Shown here in pieces: positions 62,496 to 64,000 of a stretch of DNA of 64,000 nt. This DNA is from Nocardioides marmotae. GTDB lineage: Bacteria > Actinomycetota > Actinomycetes > Propionibacteriales > Nocardioidaceae. Both the position numbers and the translations under genes were made by a program. Numbering within the stretch: the first letter of the stretch is position 1; the number at the start of each line of letters is the position of its first letter. The notes below the pieces were generated by a model. The model was not told the DNA's origin and did not search any database. It saw only the letters and a program-made list of their open reading frames with translations. The stretch spans positions 868,001 to 932,000 of the forward strand of contig NZ_CP053660.1 in assembly GCF_013177455.1 (NCBI RefSeq), in the 5' to 3' direction.

Positions 62496-63974
62496 CTAGT
62501 CGGCCATCGCCCGGCGGTCCCACCAGGGGAGGGCCCGCTCGAGCTGGGCGGCGAGCCGCAGGAGCAGCGCGTCGCTGCCGAGCCGGCCGACCAGCTGGGC
62601 GCCGATCGGCAGCCCGGCGGCGGTCCAGTGCAGCGGCACGCTCATCGCCGGACGGCCGGTGAGGTTGGCCAGCTGGGTGTAGGGCACCCAGCCGAGGTTC
62701 TTGTCGATCATCTGATGGACGACCGGGGTGAAGCGCAGCACCCCGCCGGCCCGGGCGGTCAGCAGCGCCCGCTGCGCGAGCGCCACCGGCGCCGGCAGGT
62801 CGAAGGCGCCGATCCGCGGGGGTGGGGTGGCCGTGGTGGGGGTCAGCAGCAGGTCGTGCTCGGCGTGGAAGGCCGCCAGGCGGCGTACGTGCTCGTGGCG
62901 GCCCTCGGCGGCCCGCACGAACTGCGTCGCGCTGGTCGCGCGGCCGAGCGCGGCCATCACCCGGGTGTCGGGCTCGAAGGCGTCCTCGCCGGCACCGGTG
63001 AGCCGGCGGGCCTCCTCGACCGCGACGGCGCAGTGCGCGAACCAGGTGGTGAGGAAGTCCTGGGCGAGCCGGGCGTCGTCGACGGGGGTGGCGACCTCGA
63101 CGACGTCGTGGCCGAGGTCGCTGAGCAGGTCCGCGGCGCGGCGTACGGCGGCCCGGGCCTCGGGGTGCGGGTCGGGGTTGATCGAGCTCTGCCAGGTCAT
63201 CCCGATCCGCAGGCGGCCGGGGTCCCGGTCGAGCCCGGCGGCGAACCCGCCGGCGGGCAGCCCGCCGGGGAGGTACGGCGAGACGTCGGTCGGCCCGGCC
63301 AGGACGTCGAGCATCGCGGCGGTGTCGCGCACGCTGCGGGAGACCACGCCGTCGACGCCGGTGCCGCCGAGCGGCTCGCCGCGGACCGGCCCCGACGGCA
63401 GCAGGCCTCGGCTGGCCTTGAGCCCGAAGAGCCCGCACGCGGAGGCGGGGATCCGGATCGACCCGCCGCCGTCGCTGGCCGCCGCGCACGGCACGATCCC
63501 GGCGGCCACGGCCGCCGCGCTGCCGCCGGAGGAGCCGCCCGGGGTGTGGTCGGTGTCCCAGGGGTTGCGGGTCGCGCCGAACGCGTGCGGCTCGGTGATG
63601 CCCTTGGCGCCGAACTCGGGGCTGTTGGTCTTCCCGAAGACGACCAGGCCCGCGTCGACCCAGCGCTGCACGACCGTCGCGGTCTCCGCGGCCGGGTGGT
63701 CCCGCAGCGCCGCGCTGCCCCCGCTCGTGGGCAGGCCGGCGAGGTCCTGGTGCAGGTCCTTGAGCAGGAACGGCACCCCGGCGAACGGCCGGCCGCCGTC
63801 CGGCTCCGGCCCGCTCGGGGCCGGCGGGTCGACGTCGCGGACGATGGCGTTGATCCGCGGGTTGACCTCGGCCGCGCGGGAGCGGGCCGCCTCGAGCAGC
63901 TCCTCTGCGGTGACGTCGCCGGCGCGCACCAGCGCGGCCAGGCCCAGGGCGTCGTGGTCGCGGTAGTCCAGCAC
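62496..63974 (-). CDS. Amidase (amidase signature family)
   Basis: 492 residues. The Ser-cisSer-Lys triad is visible: Lys in 'PFLLKDLHQDLAG', and the Gly/Ser-rich 'TPGGSSGGSAAAVAAGIVPCA' holding the cis-Ser, then 'DGGGSIRIPASACGLFGLK' with the nucleophile. It hydrolyses an amide or ester; the substrate is unknown. GTG 63974 is preferred because TACTGT ends 7 bases upstream (leaderless); GTG 63992, in frame, adds 6 residues. The gene is complete in the window. Confidence 0.9.
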   Translation of the reverse strand: MLDYRDHDALGLAALVRAGDVTAEELLEAARSRAAEVNPRINAIVRDVDPPAPSGPEPDGGRPFAGVPFLLKDLHQDLAGLPTSGGSAALRDHPAAETATVVQRWVDAGLVVFGKTNSPEFGAKGITEPHAFGATRNPWDTDHTPGGSSGGSAAAVAAGIVPCAAASDGGGSIRIPASACGLFGLKASRGLLPSGPVRGEPLGGTGVDGVVSRSVRDTAAMLDVLAGPTDVSPYLPGGLPAGGFAAGLDRDPGRLRIGMTWQSSINPDPHPEARAAVRRAADLLSDLGHDVVEVATPVDDARLAQDFLTTWFAHCAVAVEEARRLTGAGEDAFEPDTRVMAALGRATSATQFVRAAEGRHEHVRRLAAFHAEHDLLLTPTTATPPPRIGAFDLPAPVALAQRALLTARAGGVLRFTPVVHQMIDKNLGWVPYTQLANLTGRPAMSVPLHWTAAGLPIGAQLVGRLGSDALLLRLAAQLERALPWWDRRAMAD

Positions 63975-63981
63975 GGCGCGA

Positions 63982-63987
63982 ACAGTA
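63982..63987 (-). promoter_or_regulatory. Leaderless -10 element for the amidase
   Basis: TACTGT on the minus strand, 7 bases before the GTG at 63974. Confidence 0.45.
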
Positions 63988-64000
63988 GCCACGCCCCGGC

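Overview
The window is very GC-rich, gene-dense actinobacterial chromosome, most likely from the Nocardioidaceae (Nocardioides-like). Supporting signs are the coproporphyrin-type heme genes (HemE, CgoX/HemY, HemQ/ChdC), DUF3000 next to RNase D and hemE, a DesA3-type acyl-CoA desaturase with its flavoprotein reductase, a split LigD-Pol/LigC pair, a KstR-type operator, the core order glmU-prs-rplY-pth-mfd-surA-like-mazG, and many start codons placed 5-8 bases after a TAnnnT hexamer (leaderless transcription). Species assignment is inference. No rRNA, CRISPR, insertion sequence or prophage was seen. One tRNA gene was found.

Layout. 1-9.8 kb: tail of a ThrE-like exporter, a short-chain dehydrogenase plus Baeyer-Villiger-type monooxygenase divergent from a TetR regulator, ornithine aminotransferase, a two-component system, and a second dehydrogenase with a phytoene-desaturase-like flavoprotein. 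9.9-15.9 kb: a four-gene envelope cluster (small acidic protein, DUF3618, holin-like DUF1469, Ala/Thr-rich membrane protein), a GT39-type glycosyltransferase and a KstD-like dehydrogenase with a perfect KstR motif. 15.9-26.6 kb: HrpA helicase, a PemK/MazF-like protein behind a strongly structured leader, two lipoproteins (one a solute-binding protein), RNase D, DUF3000 and hemE. 26.6-27.4 kb: a gene-free island of repeats. 27.4-33.1 kb: DUF4349 lipoprotein and LysR divergent from an organosulfur operon (SfnB-like, SsuD, two flavin reductases). 33.1-43 kb: cgoX, hemQ, msrB, the desaturase operon, LigD-Pol, DinB and a sulfotransferase. 43-48.4 kb: an operon encoding a GT4-Stealth fusion glycopolymer enzyme, then LigC. 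48.5-61 kb: tRNA-Gln and a housekeeping run (glmU, prs, rplY, pth, HAD, cysQ, mfd, SurA-like, mazG). 61-64 kb: an ECF sigma factor with a SnoaL-type tail divergent from a SnoaL-like protein, then an amidase.

How the genes fit together. Heme: hemE, cgoX and hemQ supply three steps of the coproporphyrin-dependent route. Sulfur: SfnB, SsuD and the reductases release sulfite from organosulfur compounds, and CysQ clears PAP. Envelope: GlmU makes UDP-GlcNAc, while the GT39 and GT4-Stealth enzymes and a sulfotransferase probably build or decorate surface polymers. DNA repair: Mfd, HrpA and LigD-Pol/LigC, with no Ku in the window.

The most unusual material is non-coding: a 32-bp duplication of the tRNA-Gln 3' end that makes a second tRNA-like fold ending exactly at the glmU start codon; a hairpin-rich leader in front of the PemK-like gene with its first GUG in a GNRA tetraloop; and several families of long symmetric palindromes in gene gaps.
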